From Oxalobacteraceae bacterium (lineage in GTDB: Bacteria > Pseudomonadota > Gammaproteobacteria > Burkholderiales > Burkholderiaceae_D): a stretch of DNA of 64,000 nt. The stretch spans positions 1 through 64,000 of the forward strand of contig JAIXOW010000449.1 in assembly GCA_027486615.1 (NCBI GenBank). Reading direction: 5' to 3'. Positions 34,219-44,325 of this stretch are shown in pieces. The position numbers were made by a program, and so were the translations under genes. A model generated the notes under the pieces. The model did not search any database, was not told the origin of the DNA, and saw only the letters and a list, made by a program, of their open reading frames with translations. The first letter of the stretch is position 1, and the number at the start of each line of letters is the position of its first letter.

Positions 34219-35115
34219 AAAAAACTGTTCGATTTCTTTGTTAAGTAATTCCGGTGCTTGGTCTGGAATGAAATGGCCTGTAGCTAAAGCTTTACCAGTG
34301 ACGGGCAAAGCAGATTTCTTTTGCCAGTCTGCGATAGGTGTAAACATATTCCCAACGACACCTTGCTCACCCCACACCACATGTACAGGGCAAGTGATTT
34401 TGTTGTGTTCATGATCTTGATCATGCACCAGATCTATGCTGGCAGCAGCGCGATAATCTTCACAACTCGCATGAATCATGTCAGGCTGTTTAAAACAGCG
34501 CACATATTCAGCCATCGCTTCAGGTGCAAAAAAACTTGTGCCGCCACGCGCACCCATAGAACCTAATGAATAATTTATATAAAACTCTGCATTATTCGTA
34601 ATCAGTGTTTCTGGTAAGGGTTGTGGTTGAGAGAGAAAAAACCAGTGGTAATACACATTCGCAAAACGCTGATCAGTTGCTTCAAACATCGTGCGTGTAG
34701 GCGAGATATCCACCACCATGAGTTTTTTTACACAAGCAGGATGATCGAGTGCTAATCGATGTGCAACACGACCACCTCTATCATGACCACAAATATCGAA
34801 TTGTGCATAACCGAGTGCTTGCATCAGCTCGACCATATCTTGTGCCATCACACGTTTAGAATAATTCAAATGATCAGGCGTACCGCGCGGTTTTTCTGAA
34901 TCACCATAGCCACGTAAATCTGGCATCACTAAAGTGAAACGTTCAGCCAACGCGTCCGCCATTTTGTGCCAAATAACATGGGTTTGAGGATAGCCGTGCA
35001 TGAGTAAAAGTGGTGGGCCTTTACCGCCATGACGAAAATTAATCTTTACACCATTGACCTGTTTTTGTGCCAATGTAAAATTTTCTAACATCATGCTTGC
35101 TCCAATAGATGACAT
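34210..35115 (-). CDS. Alpha/beta hydrolase, fluoroacetate/haloacetate dehalogenase-like
   Basis: [70 protein letters not shown]. Confidence 0.82.
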   Translation of the reverse strand: MSSIGASMMLENFTLAQKQVNGVKINFRHGGKGPPLLLMHGYPQTHVIWHKMADALAERFTLVMPDLRGYGDSEKPRGTPDHLNYSKRVMAQDMVELMQALGYAQFDICGHDRGGRVAHRLALDHPACVKKLMVVDISPTRTMFEATDQRFANVYYHWFFLSQPQPLPETLITNNAEFYINYSLGSMGARGGTSFFAPEAMAEYVRCFKQPDMIHASCEDYRAAASIDLVHDQDHEHNKITCPVHVVWGEQGVVGNMFTPIADWQKKSALPVTGKALATGHFIPDQAPELLNKEIEQFFLV

Positions 35116-35576
35116 AATTTTTTTAATGCATGCAGCGTAGTTTGCTCGCGTACCGCATGTCTATCACCACTAAATACACAGCGTTCGGTTTCCACATGAT
35201 GCGCAGTCGCCCAAGCAAAACATACCGTACCCACTGGTTTGCCAGGAACTGCACCGGTTGGTCCTGCAATGCCAGTAGTCGATAGTGCTATCTGTGCATT
35301 GCTGTTAGCAAGCGCACCTTGTGCCATCGCTGCTGCGACTTCTTCACTGACAGCACCATGTTGTGCAATTAAAGCGTCTGGCACATCGAGATGATCTGTT
35401 TTAGACGCATTGGAATAGGTTGTGAATCCACAGTCAAACCAAGCAGAGGAGCCTGCGATATCTGTAATAGCTTGTGAAATGCTTCCACCAGTAATTGATT
35501 CGGCAGTGGTTAACATCCAGCGTTTTTTCTGCAGGGCAGACCCTGCTTGTGCAGCGAGTGCTGTGATGTTGTTCAT
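35091..35576 (-). CDS. pncC: CinA C-terminal domain / nicotinamide-nucleotide amidase (PncC)
   Basis: LTTAESITGGSISQAITDIAGSSAWFDCGFTTYSNASK; start likely at 35576 (ORF begins 35597). Confidence 0.88.
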   Translation of the reverse strand: MNNITALAAQAGSALQKKRWMLTTAESITGGSISQAITDIAGSSAWFDCGFTTYSNASKTDHLDVPDALIAQHGAVSEEVAAAMAQGALANSNAQIALSTTGIAGPTGAVPGKPVGTVCFAWATAHHVETERCVFSGDRHAVREQTTLHALKKLCHLLEQA

Positions 35577-35641
35577 GACTTTATTTCCTTTATTCATTTA
35601 AAATAAGATGCGAATAGCAAGTCTATTTGTATGATAAAAAT

Positions 35642-35673
35642 TCGTACGATTACGCTTCGCTAATCGTACCTAC
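35642..35673. repeat. REP-like element (family B)
   Basis: tcgtacgattacgcttcgctaatcgtacctac; gtacgatta / taatcgtac inverted arms. Confidence 0.7.
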
Positions 35674-35696
35674 AAATGTATACATAGGTAGGTCTG

Positions 35697-35724
35697 GTAG
35701 GGCGCAATAAATTGCGCCGCATGG
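35697..35724. repeat. REP-like half-element (family A)
   Basis: gtagggcgcaataaattgcgccgcatgg, nearly identical to the right arm at 23586-23613. Confidence 0.75.
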
Positions 35725-35761
35725 TATGCGATAAAGATCCGTACGGTTACGCAGCGCTTGT

Positions 35762-36286
35762 CTAGCTTGCAAATTCATAGAGTGCGTAACATAGTAAGGC
35801 AAAAAATGCAGCAAGGATGTCATCGATCATGACACCAAAGCCACCTTTAAAACGTCGTTCAATATTACGTATGGGTGGAGGTTTAACCATGTCAAAAAAA
35901 CGAAACAAAACAAACGCCCAACATTGCGCACGAAAATCAGCGGGAGAAATCATCACAAGTACTAACCAGATCGCAATGATTTCATCCCACACCATAGCGC
36001 CATGATCAGCCACACCCATGTGGTGGCCAGTGATGTCACACGCCCAAACTCCAATGATAAAACCACCAACAATGAGTATGCCCCAAGTGAGTGGTGTAAA
36101 TAGTTCTGGCCAACGTGTAGTGAATATATGAAAACACAGCCAGCCAAATAGTGTGCCTACAGTGCCGGGCATGATGCGTGATAAACCACTACCAAATCCT
36201 AGTGCAAGGATGTGTGCAGGATGTGCCAACATAAATTGCCATGTGGGCTGCAAGATAGTTGTTGGTGGTTGTTCAGTTTGCGTCAT
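35762..36286 (-). CDS. pgpA: Phosphatidylglycerophosphatase A
   Basis: GFGSGLSRIMPGTVGTLFGWL, DHGAMVWDEIIAIWLV, GFGVMIDDILAAFFALL. Confidence 0.93.
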   Translation of the reverse strand: MTQTEQPPTTILQPTWQFMLAHPAHILALGFGSGLSRIMPGTVGTLFGWLCFHIFTTRWPELFTPLTWGILIVGGFIIGVWACDITGHHMGVADHGAMVWDEIIAIWLVLVMISPADFRAQCWAFVLFRFFDMVKPPPIRNIERRFKGGFGVMIDDILAAFFALLCYALYEFAS

Positions 36287-37251
36287 GTGGATATGAAATG
36301 ATCGTAAGAATTTGCCTTGATTGCTAACGCTACACCTGCTGCATTCACAATCTTTAATTCGCGTGCGGCTGTGATTTGACCTATGCGTGTCACAACGGTG
36401 TTTGATGTGACTGCTGCATGTTGCACGGCCTCACGCTTAGTGGATGGTGCAGTAAAGCAGAGTTCATAATCATCGCCCCCATTTAATGCAAACTCATGAC
36501 ATAGGTTGATTGGTTGTGTGGACTTCAGTATTGCGCCTAAAGGTAAATCATCTACTTGTAGTGTGGCGCCTACGTTTGATTGTTTTAGTATGTGCTGAAG
36601 ATCACCCAGTAAACCATCTGAAACATCAATCGCAGCATGCGCAATGTCACGTACAGCGAGTCCTAATGCATTGCGTGGTGTAGGGCGATGTAAATGCTGT
36701 GTAGCTTGATTCAGTGCATTTGCTTCTAAAGCTAACTTTCCTTGCATTGCTGATAAAGCTAACCGTGCATCACCGAGTGTGCTACTGACCCAGATATCAT
36801 CACCAGCTTGAGCATGACTTCTGCGTAATGCTTTGCCTTTGGGAATTTCACCAAAGATGGTAATGGAGATGGTAAGAGGTCCCTTGGTTGTATCGCCACC
36901 AATTAATGCGATGTTATGTTGCTCTGCTAAAGCAAACAGTCCATCAGAAAATGCAGCTAACCAGTTTTCATTAATGTTAGGTAAAGCGAGTGCCAATGTG
37001 AAAGCGAGAGGCTGAGCCCCCATAGCAGCGAGGTCAGATAAATTTACAGCCAGTGATTTATGCCCCAGAGCGTTGGCGTCAGCATGCTGAAAAAAATGTC
37101 TGCCTTCAACCAACATATCAGTTGAGATCGCAAGTTCATATCCAGCTCGTGGTTGTAGCAGGGCGCAATCATCGCCCACGGCTAGACTCACCGCAGGAAT
37201 GAGTGCAGGGCGAGTAAAGTAGCGTGCAATTAAATCAAATTCGGACATCAT
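36283..37251 (-). CDS. thiL: Thiamine-monophosphate kinase
   Basis: SEFDLIARYFTRPA...VGDDCALL, NLSDLAAMGAQPLAFTLALALP, IDVSDGLLGDLQHI. Confidence 0.95.
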   Translation of the reverse strand: MMSEFDLIARYFTRPALIPAVSLAVGDDCALLQPRAGYELAISTDMLVEGRHFFQHADANALGHKSLAVNLSDLAAMGAQPLAFTLALALPNINENWLAAFSDGLFALAEQHNIALIGGDTTKGPLTISITIFGEIPKGKALRRSHAQAGDDIWVSSTLGDARLALSAMQGKLALEANALNQATQHLHRPTPRNALGLAVRDIAHAAIDVSDGLLGDLQHILKQSNVGATLQVDDLPLGAILKSTQPINLCHEFALNGGDDYELCFTAPSTKREAVQHAAVTSNTVVTRIGQITAARELKIVNAAGVALAIKANSYDHFIST

Positions 37252-37390
37252 TTAGAGATTGTACCCAAGGAGTGGCAAGTGCTTGCTGTAGCCTGTCGAA
37301 TAGGGGCTGGTCTGCTAAAATCACGCACTTACAGTTTCGTTTTGACCTCTCATTAAATAGCTATTCACATAGCGAAGAAAGTCCTTCAGC

Positions 37391-39703
37391 ATGGATTCAG
37401 ATAAAGTAGATAAACAAGCCCTGCGTCAGCAATTACGTCAGGCAGCCCTCGAATATCACGAGTTTCCCACCCCAGGGAAGATCAGCGTCACTCCCACTAA
37501 ACAGTTAACCAATCAGCGCGATTTAGCACTAGCCTATTCACCTGGCGTAGCCGCAGCTTGTGAAGAGATTGTCGCCGATCCTACTAATGCCTTTCGTTAC
37601 ACCGCACGTGGCAACTTGGTAGCGGTGATTACCAACGGTACTGCTGTTCTGGGTTTAGGCAATATAGGTCCACTCGCAGCTAAGCCTGTAATGGAAGGTA
37701 AGGGCGTACTGTTTAAAAAATTTGCTGGCATTGATGTGTTTGATATTGAAATCAATGAAAACGATCCAGACAAACTATGCGACATCATTGCGGCTTTAGA
37801 GCCGACCTTTGGTGGTGTGAATCTGGAAGACATTAAAGCACCAGAATGTTTTTACATAGAACGTAAACTACGTGATCGCATGAAGATTCCTGTCTTTCAT
37901 GATGATCAACATGGCACAGCGATTATTGTAGGTGCAGCTATCTTGAATGGTATGAAGGTAGTTGGTAAGCAAATGCAAGACTGTAAGTTAGTGGTATCCG
38001 GTGCGGGTGCAGCAGCATTAGCTTGTTTGGATTTGATTGTAGATCTCGGTTTTCCAATTAAAAATATTACAGTGACCGACTTAGCTGGCGTAGTTTATAA
38101 AGGTCGCACTGAATTAATGGATCCGGATAAAGAACGTTTTGCGCAAGAGACCAAAGCCAGAACATTGGCTGAAGTGATACCGGGTGCAGATATTTTCTTA
38201 GGGCTTTCTGCAGGAGGAGTATTAAAACCTGAGATGGTAAAAGCCATGGCACCTAAGCCGTTAGTGATGGCACTGGCGAATCCCACGCCTGAAATTTTGC
38301 CTGAAGAAGTGCGTGAAGTGAGAGACGATGCCGTGATTGCGACCGGTCGTTCTGACTATCCGAATCAAGTCAACAATGTTTTATGTTTCCCGTATATTTT
38401 CCGTGGTGCTCTTGATTGTGGTGCTACTACCATCACGCGTGAAATGGAAATCGCTGCCGTGCGTGCAATTGCAGAGTTAGCACAAGCTGAGCAATCGGAT
38501 GTGGTTGCTGCGACTTATGGTGATACGAATTTATCCTTTGGCCCTGACTATCTCATTCCTAAGCCCTTTGATCCACGCTTGATGATGAAGATTGCACCAG
38601 CAGTAGCCATTGCAGCTGCTAAGTCAGGTGTGGCATTACGTCCTATTCAAGACATCGCTGCTTACACAGATAAATTGCAGCAATTCGTTTATCACAGTGG
38701 TAGTTTCATGAAGCCGGTGTTTGCGATTGCTAAGAAAACACCTGCTGCGAAAAAACGTATCGTATTTGCTGAAGGCGAAGAAGAACGTGTATTGCGTGCA
38801 GTGCAGGTGGTCTTAGATGAAGGTTTAGCTAAACCTACTTTGATAGGCCGTCCTGCTGTTTTGGAACAGCGTATACAGCGTTATGGCTTGCGTCTGCGTC
38901 CTGAAATTGATTTTGATGTCATCAATCCTGAACGTGATGATCGTTACCGTTCATATTGGGAAGCTTATTTTGCGATGACTAGACGCAAGGGTGTAACTGA
39001 GCAATGGGCTAAGTTAGAAATGCGTCGTCGTCATACATTGATAGGTGCTATGGCGATACATAAAGGTGATGCAGATGGCATGATTTGTGGCACCTTTGGT
39101 AGTCCACCTTTGCATTTACATTACATCGATCAAGTATTAGGTAAGCGTAAAGGTGTGAATACCTACGCAGCGATGAATGCCTTGGTCATGGAAAATCGCC
39201 AAGTGGTTTTGGTGGATACGCATATCAATGAAAATCCTACGGCTGAGCAGTTAGCAGAGATCACCATCATGGCGGCGGATGAAATGCGTCGCTTTGGTTT
39301 GCATCCGCGTGCAGCTTTGCTGTCGCATTCTAACTTTGGTTCTAGTGATAGTGAGTCTGCACAAAAAATGCGTGCTGCATTAGCCATTATTAGAGAGCGG
39401 GCGCCTAATTTAGAAATCGATGGTGAAATGCATGGTGATACCGCACTCGATGCACATCTGTTGAAAGAGCAAATGCCTGACTCACCATTAAAAGGTGATG
39501 CGAATTTATTGGTGTTGCCGAATATTGAATCTGCGAATATCTCTTACAACTTATTAAAAGTCGCTGCGGGTAATGGTGTGGCGATAGGTCCGGTTTTACT
39601 GGGTTGTTCACGAGCGGTACATATCCTGACTGCTTCTGCAACAGTGCGACGGATTGTGAACATGACTGCACTGGCGGTAGTGGACGCTGTTTCTCAGCGT
39701 TAG
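37391..39703 (+). CDS. maeB: NADP-dependent malic enzyme with C-terminal phosphotransacetylase-like domain
   Basis: [64 protein letters not shown]-like C-terminus. Confidence 0.96.
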   Translation: MDSDKVDKQALRQQLRQAALEYHEFPTPGKISVTPTKQLTNQRDLALAYSPGVAAACEEIVADPTNAFRYTARGNLVAVITNGTAVLGLGNIGPLAAKPVMEGKGVLFKKFAGIDVFDIEINENDPDKLCDIIAALEPTFGGVNLEDIKAPECFYIERKLRDRMKIPVFHDDQHGTAIIVGAAILNGMKVVGKQMQDCKLVVSGAGAAALACLDLIVDLGFPIKNITVTDLAGVVYKGRTELMDPDKERFAQETKARTLAEVIPGADIFLGLSAGGVLKPEMVKAMAPKPLVMALANPTPEILPEEVREVRDDAVIATGRSDYPNQVNNVLCFPYIFRGALDCGATTITREMEIAAVRAIAELAQAEQSDVVAATYGDTNLSFGPDYLIPKPFDPRLMMKIAPAVAIAAAKSGVALRPIQDIAAYTDKLQQFVYHSGSFMKPVFAIAKKTPAAKKRIVFAEGEEERVLRAVQVVLDEGLAKPTLIGRPAVLEQRIQRYGLRLRPEIDFDVINPERDDRYRSYWEAYFAMTRRKGVTEQWAKLEMRRRHTLIGAMAIHKGDADGMICGTFGSPPLHLHYIDQVLGKRKGVNTYAAMNALVMENRQVVLVDTHINENPTAEQLAEITIMAADEMRRFGLHPRAALLSHSNFGSSDSESAQKMRAALAIIRERAPNLEIDGEMHGDTALDAHLLKEQMPDSPLKGDANLLVLPNIESANISYNLLKVAAGNGVAIGPVLLGCSRAVHILTASATVRRIVNMTALAVVDAVSQR

Positions 39704-39721
39704 TCTCTATAGTGTTGATCT

Positions 39722-39754
39722 GAGCCGCTAGCTGAATAAGTTAGCGGCTCTTTC
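39722..39754 (+). terminator. Terminator downstream of maeB
   Basis: gagccgcta-N11-tagcggctc followed by tttcattt. Confidence 0.65.
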
Positions 39755-39868
39755 ATTTCTCGCATCATTTTAATTCTATGATCTTGCGAATGAATGCCAT
39801 GCCGAATCAAGCCTGATTTACAATACGGCAGTAGCCAAATGGATGGCTAAAATACGTTATTTCTTAAC

Positions 39869-41323
39869 ATGGCAAATAAAGGTACTAGCTTGAGCGCACC
39901 TCCTTTAGTCGTTGATTGTGACGGAACTCTAGTATTTACGGATACCTTACATGAAGCGGCATTGAGAGTGCTGCGTGATAAGCCATTAGCTGTCTTTAAC
40001 ATTCCCTTTTGGCTGATGAAGGGTAAGGCCTATCTCAAACAAAAACTCGCTACATGTTCTGAATTTGATCCGAGTTCTTTACCTTATAACCAAGCCTTGA
40101 TAGCGTGGTTACAAGAGCAGCAAGCAGCAGGGCGTTCTTTAATTTTATGCACTGCAGCTGATCAGATGATCGCGCAAGCAGTGGCACAGCACTTAGGAAT
40201 ATTTAAGTCAGTCATCGCCAGTGATGGTGAACAGAACATAGCAGGTCGTCATAAAGCAGCAGTACTGGTTCAGCAGTTTGGTGAAAAAGGATTTGATTAC
40301 GTAGGCAATGCACAGCCTGATCTGCAGGTTTGGCAGCATGCACGGCGTGCCATCGTTGTGAATGCATCAGAATCCCTAGAGCGCGCTGCTGCAGCTTGTT
40401 GTGAAGTTGAAAAAATATTTCCAAAGCCAGTGATTGGATTGTCCGTGTGGCGTCGCGCACTGCGACTACATCAGTGGATGAAAAATTGTTTGTTGTTTGT
40501 ACCTATATTAGCTGCTCATCAAATTCCAGATGCGATGCGTTTGAGTGATTTGCTGTTAGCGTTTCTGTCATTTAGTTTATGTGCCTCTGCAGTCTATTTA
40601 GCCAATGACTTATTGGATTTAGATAGTGATCGCCAACATCCACGTAAAAAATTTCGTCCCTTCGCTTCAGGACAATTATCCGTTGTGACCGGTGTATTGC
40701 TTGCACCATTATTTTTAATTGCTTCCTTATGTTTGGGAATGCAAATACCAGGACAATTTGTCGGTTGGTTGATTTTTTATTTTGGTCTGACTTGCGCTTA
40801 TTCATTGTTGCTAAAACGTGTGGTGCTGATTGATTGCTTAACACTCGCTGTGCTTTACACAGTGCGTTTAATTGCAGGCGCTTCAGCTGCTTCTATGAGT
40901 TTATCTTTCTGGTTATTAGCGTTTGCTGTGTTTTTATTTTTATCGCTCGCTTTTGTGAAGCGCTATGCGGAATTAGAAATTCAATTATTAAGCGGTAAAG
41001 AAAAAACTCATGGTCGCGGTTATTTCACATCCGATGCGTCATTAGTACAAACCCTAGGTGTTACTGCTGGTTTCTCAGCCGTGCTAGTTTTAGCACTGTA
41101 TTTAAATAGCGAAGCTGTAGTGAAGCTCTATAAAGCACCAGAAATTATTTGGGGTGCTGTGCCCGTGATGTTGTTTTGGATAAGTTGGATGTGGATGCAA
41201 GCGCATCGCGGCAAGATGCATGATGACCCACTAGTCTTTGCTTTAAAAGATAAAGCAAGTCTATCTGCAGGAATTGTATTTGCGCTCGTGTTGCTAGCAG
41301 GTGCAGGAGGATGGCCGTGGTAG
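39869..41323 (+). CDS. HAD-phosphatase + UbiA-family prenyltransferase fusion (DPPR-synthase-like)
   Basis: N-terminal VVDCDGTLVFTDTLHE HAD motif; C-terminal RLHQWMKNCLLFVPIL...SAVYLANDLLDLDSDRQHPRKKFRPFASG UbiA signature. Confidence 0.88.
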   Translation: MANKGTSLSAPPLVVDCDGTLVFTDTLHEAALRVLRDKPLAVFNIPFWLMKGKAYLKQKLATCSEFDPSSLPYNQALIAWLQEQQAAGRSLILCTAADQMIAQAVAQHLGIFKSVIASDGEQNIAGRHKAAVLVQQFGEKGFDYVGNAQPDLQVWQHARRAIVVNASESLERAAAACCEVEKIFPKPVIGLSVWRRALRLHQWMKNCLLFVPILAAHQIPDAMRLSDLLLAFLSFSLCASAVYLANDLLDLDSDRQHPRKKFRPFASGQLSVVTGVLLAPLFLIASLCLGMQIPGQFVGWLIFYFGLTCAYSLLLKRVVLIDCLTLAVLYTVRLIAGASAASMSLSFWLLAFAVFLFLSLAFVKRYAELEIQLLSGKEKTHGRGYFTSDASLVQTLGVTAGFSAVLVLALYLNSEAVVKLYKAPEIIWGAVPVMLFWISWMWMQAHRGKMHDDPLVFALKDKASLSAGIVFALVLLAGAGGWPW

Positions 41324-42609
41324 CAGTCTCTTCTTGGGGGCGATTAGGAGCATGGCCTCATGAGGTAGAGACATTGCAACGTTACGCGCTTAACTTGCCG
41401 TTGCAAAAAAATAAATCGGGTTTGGCCTATGGTATGGGTCGCAGTTATGGTGACGTCTGTTTAAATCCTGAGGGTGTTTTATGGCGTACAACTTCCTTAG
41501 ATAGATTTATTCATTTCGATGCACAGACTGGTGAATTACGTTGTGAAGCCGGTGTGTTGTTGCGCGATATACAACGCACCTTTGCTGCTCGTGGTTGGAT
41601 GCTACCTGTAACACCAGGCACGCAATTTGTGACCGTGGGTGGTGCTATAGCAAATGATGTACATGGAAAAAATCATCATGCAGAGGGATGTTTTGGTGAT
41701 CATGTTTTGGAATTTACTTTGCAACGAACTGATGGCACGGTAATGGAATGTAGCCCTACACAGCATCCTGAATGGTTTGCTGCAACAGTAGGTGGTTTGG
41801 GTTTAACCGGTGTCATCACACAAGTACGTCTAAAATTAAAGCGCATACAAAGTACGTGGTTGGATGTAGAAACTATTCCCTATGCAAGCTTAGATGAATT
41901 TTTTACTTTATCTGATAGCTCAGAACAAGATTGGGAATACACAGTTTCATGGATAGATTGTGTCAGTCGTGCAGAGCGCGGTATTTTTATGCGCGCTAAT
42001 ATGTCTGCAACAAACGCATCAGTTCCTAAGCAAAGACAAGCAAGTACTGTACCGTTTGCACCGCCAGTATCATTAATCAATGCATTCACACTAAAGCCTT
42101 TTAATGCCAGCTATTTTCATTTAAAGAAAATGCAAGCGGGGCACAGTGTGCAGCATATGATGCCTTTCTTTTATCCGCTCGATAATCTCTTGCATTGGAA
42201 TCGCATCTACGGACCGCGTGGTTTTTTTCAATATCAAAGCGTAGTGCCACGTGCAGTCGGTCATGACGCTGTACAAGCTATGTTGAAAGAAATTACAAAA
42301 GCAGGTGAAGGTTCGTTTTTGGCAGTGTTAAAAACATTCGGCAATCGTGAATCGCGTGGCATGTTAAGTTTTGCGCAACCTGGTGTCACACTAGCTTTAG
42401 ATTTCCCTAACAAGGGCGAAGCTAGCTTACAGCTCTTTACACGACTTGATGCCATTGTGCGTGAAGCAGGTGGAAGAATTTATGCGGCTAAAGATGCACG
42501 TATGCCACAAGATTTATTTGAATCCGGCTATCCTAGATTGCAGGAATTTTTATCGTTTCGTGATCCTGGAATTAGTTCTGCACTATCACGTCGTTTGATG
42601 GGAGCGTAA
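41311..42609 (+). CDS. FAD-binding oxidoreductase, DprE1-like (decaprenylphosphoryl-beta-D-ribose 2-oxidase homologue)
   Basis: GLAYGMGRSYGDVCLN, PVTPGTQFVTVGGAIANDVHGKNHHAEGCFGDHV, GGRIYAAKDARMPQDLFESGYPRLQEF. Confidence 0.87.
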   Translation: MAVVAVSSWGRLGAWPHEVETLQRYALNLPLQKNKSGLAYGMGRSYGDVCLNPEGVLWRTTSLDRFIHFDAQTGELRCEAGVLLRDIQRTFAARGWMLPVTPGTQFVTVGGAIANDVHGKNHHAEGCFGDHVLEFTLQRTDGTVMECSPTQHPEWFAATVGGLGLTGVITQVRLKLKRIQSTWLDVETIPYASLDEFFTLSDSSEQDWEYTVSWIDCVSRAERGIFMRANMSATNASVPKQRQASTVPFAPPVSLINAFTLKPFNASYFHLKKMQAGHSVQHMMPFFYPLDNLLHWNRIYGPRGFFQYQSVVPRAVGHDAVQAMLKEITKAGEGSFLAVLKTFGNRESRGMLSFAQPGVTLALDFPNKGEASLQLFTRLDAIVREAGGRIYAAKDARMPQDLFESGYPRLQEFLSFRDPGISSALSRRLMGA

Positions 42610-42612
42610 GCT

Positions 42613-43362
42613 GTGCAAGTTATAAAAAAACATATCGTCATTGTTGGTGCAACATCAGGCATTGCTGAACAATGTGCGCGGATTTGGATACAAGAACCTA
42701 CTATCACGCTGACGCTGGTAGGTCGAGATAAAACTAAAACACAATTATTGGTAGATGATTTAGCTGTTCGTAATCCAGCTGCAGCCATCAAGGTAGTGAC
42801 AACGGATTTTCTGTCGCCTAAAGAAATTGCACACACAGTGGAATCCATTTGTGCAGCAACGCCAGTCTCGATTGCTTTAATTGCACACGGATCTTTACTA
42901 GATCAACAGCAATGCCAACAAGACTTAGCATTGAATCAGCAGACTTTAGAAGTCAATGGCATATCACCTGTTTTATTTGCTGAAGCATTTGCAACGCAAA
43001 TGGAAAAAGCGCAGCAAGGTACATTGGCTTTAATTGGTTCTGTTGCAGGAGATAGAGGTCGTAAATCAAATTATGTGTATGGTGCTGCGAAAGGTTTGGT
43101 TACGCGCTATGCGCAAGGCTTACAGCATCGATTCGCAAAAACACCAATTAAGGTAGTGTTAATTAAACCAGGACCCACTGCTACACCTATGACTGCGCAT
43201 TTGCCGCAACGTGGTTTAGCAGCAGCTGATGCTGTTGCAGGGACTATTGTGCAGGGTATTGCACAAGGTAAGGCAGTGATTTATGCGCCAGCTAAATGGG
43301 CAGTAATTATGATGATTATTATTCATTTACCTGCCTTTATATTTAACAAGCTTGATATCTAA
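42613..43362 (+). CDS. SDR family oxidoreductase, DprE2-like
   Basis: IVGATSGIAEQCARIW, SVAGDRGRKSNYVYGAAKG, VLIKPGPTATPMTAH; C-terminal YAPAKWAVIMMIIIHLPAFIFNKLDI. GTG start. Confidence 0.85.
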   Translation: MQVIKKHIVIVGATSGIAEQCARIWIQEPTITLTLVGRDKTKTQLLVDDLAVRNPAAAIKVVTTDFLSPKEIAHTVESICAATPVSIALIAHGSLLDQQQCQQDLALNQQTLEVNGISPVLFAEAFATQMEKAQQGTLALIGSVAGDRGRKSNYVYGAAKGLVTRYAQGLQHRFAKTPIKVVLIKPGPTATPMTAHLPQRGLAAADAVAGTIVQGIAQGKAVIYAPAKWAVIMMIIIHLPAFIFNKLDI

Positions 43363-43374
43363 ATTCTTATCACC

Positions 43375-44325
43375 GTGAATCCAGACAAAAAAAATCTAAA
43401 AATAGTTTTACCCGGCGGTGCAGGTCTGGTGGGACAAAATTTAGTTGCCAGATTAAAAGCGCGTGGCTATCAACACATAGTTGTGCTGGATAAGCATCAG
43501 GCAAATATTGCAGTGTTAAAAAAAGTACAGCCAGATATCACAGTTGAATATACTGATCTTGCTGAGCAAGGCGCATGGCAAGATCATATTAAAAATGCAG
43601 ATGTGGTGGTGATGTTGCAAGCGCAAATAGGTGGCAATGATTACCAAGACTTCGTTCGTAATAATTTAGATGCCACAAAATGGATACTGCAATCTATTAA
43701 AGAGAGTGGGCGAGCTAGACTCATACACATTAGCTCGTCTGTTGTTGAATCCGTTGCGGATGATTTTTATACCAACACTAAAAAATTACAAGAGCGCATG
43801 GTGTTAGATAGTGGTGTTACCTGCCCTATACTGCGCCCAACACTAATGTTTGGTTGGTTTGACCGCAAGCACTTAGGTTGGCTTGCGCGCTTCATGCAAA
43901 AAGTCCCTGTGTTTCCTATACCTGGTAATGGACGCTATATGCGTCAACCTTTGTATGCAGGTGATTTTTGTGAAGTCATTATTAGTTGTATAGAAAATAT
44001 GGCGCATCAAGGAATCTACAATATTTCTGGTCATGAAAAAATTGACTATGTCGATATGATACATACCATCAAACAAGCAACTCATGCGCCTGCATGGATA
44101 GTGCATATTCCTTATAGCTTGTTTTATAGTTTGCTTTGGCTGTGGGCTGTGTTTGATAAAAATCCGCCTTTCACTACACAGCAGTTAGTTGCCTTATGTG
44201 CCAAAGATGAATTCGAAGTCATGGATTGGCCGACCGTGTTTGGTTGGCCTTACACGCCCTTTGCGCAAGCAGTGGATGAAACCTTTAATCATCCACAATA
44301 CAGTCAAGTTGTGTTGGAGTTTTAA
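43375..44325 (+). CDS. NAD-dependent epimerase/dehydratase family protein
   Basis: VLPGGAGLVGQNLVARLKARGYQHIVVLDK, atypical SDR; GTG start. Confidence 0.8.
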   Translation: MNPDKKNLKIVLPGGAGLVGQNLVARLKARGYQHIVVLDKHQANIAVLKKVQPDITVEYTDLAEQGAWQDHIKNADVVVMLQAQIGGNDYQDFVRNNLDATKWILQSIKESGRARLIHISSSVVESVADDFYTNTKKLQERMVLDSGVTCPILRPTLMFGWFDRKHLGWLARFMQKVPVFPIPGNGRYMRQPLYAGDFCEVIISCIENMAHQGIYNISGHEKIDYVDMIHTIKQATHAPAWIVHIPYSLFYSLLWLWAVFDKNPPFTTQQLVALCAKDEFEVMDWPTVFGWPYTPFAQAVDETFNHPQYSQVVLEF

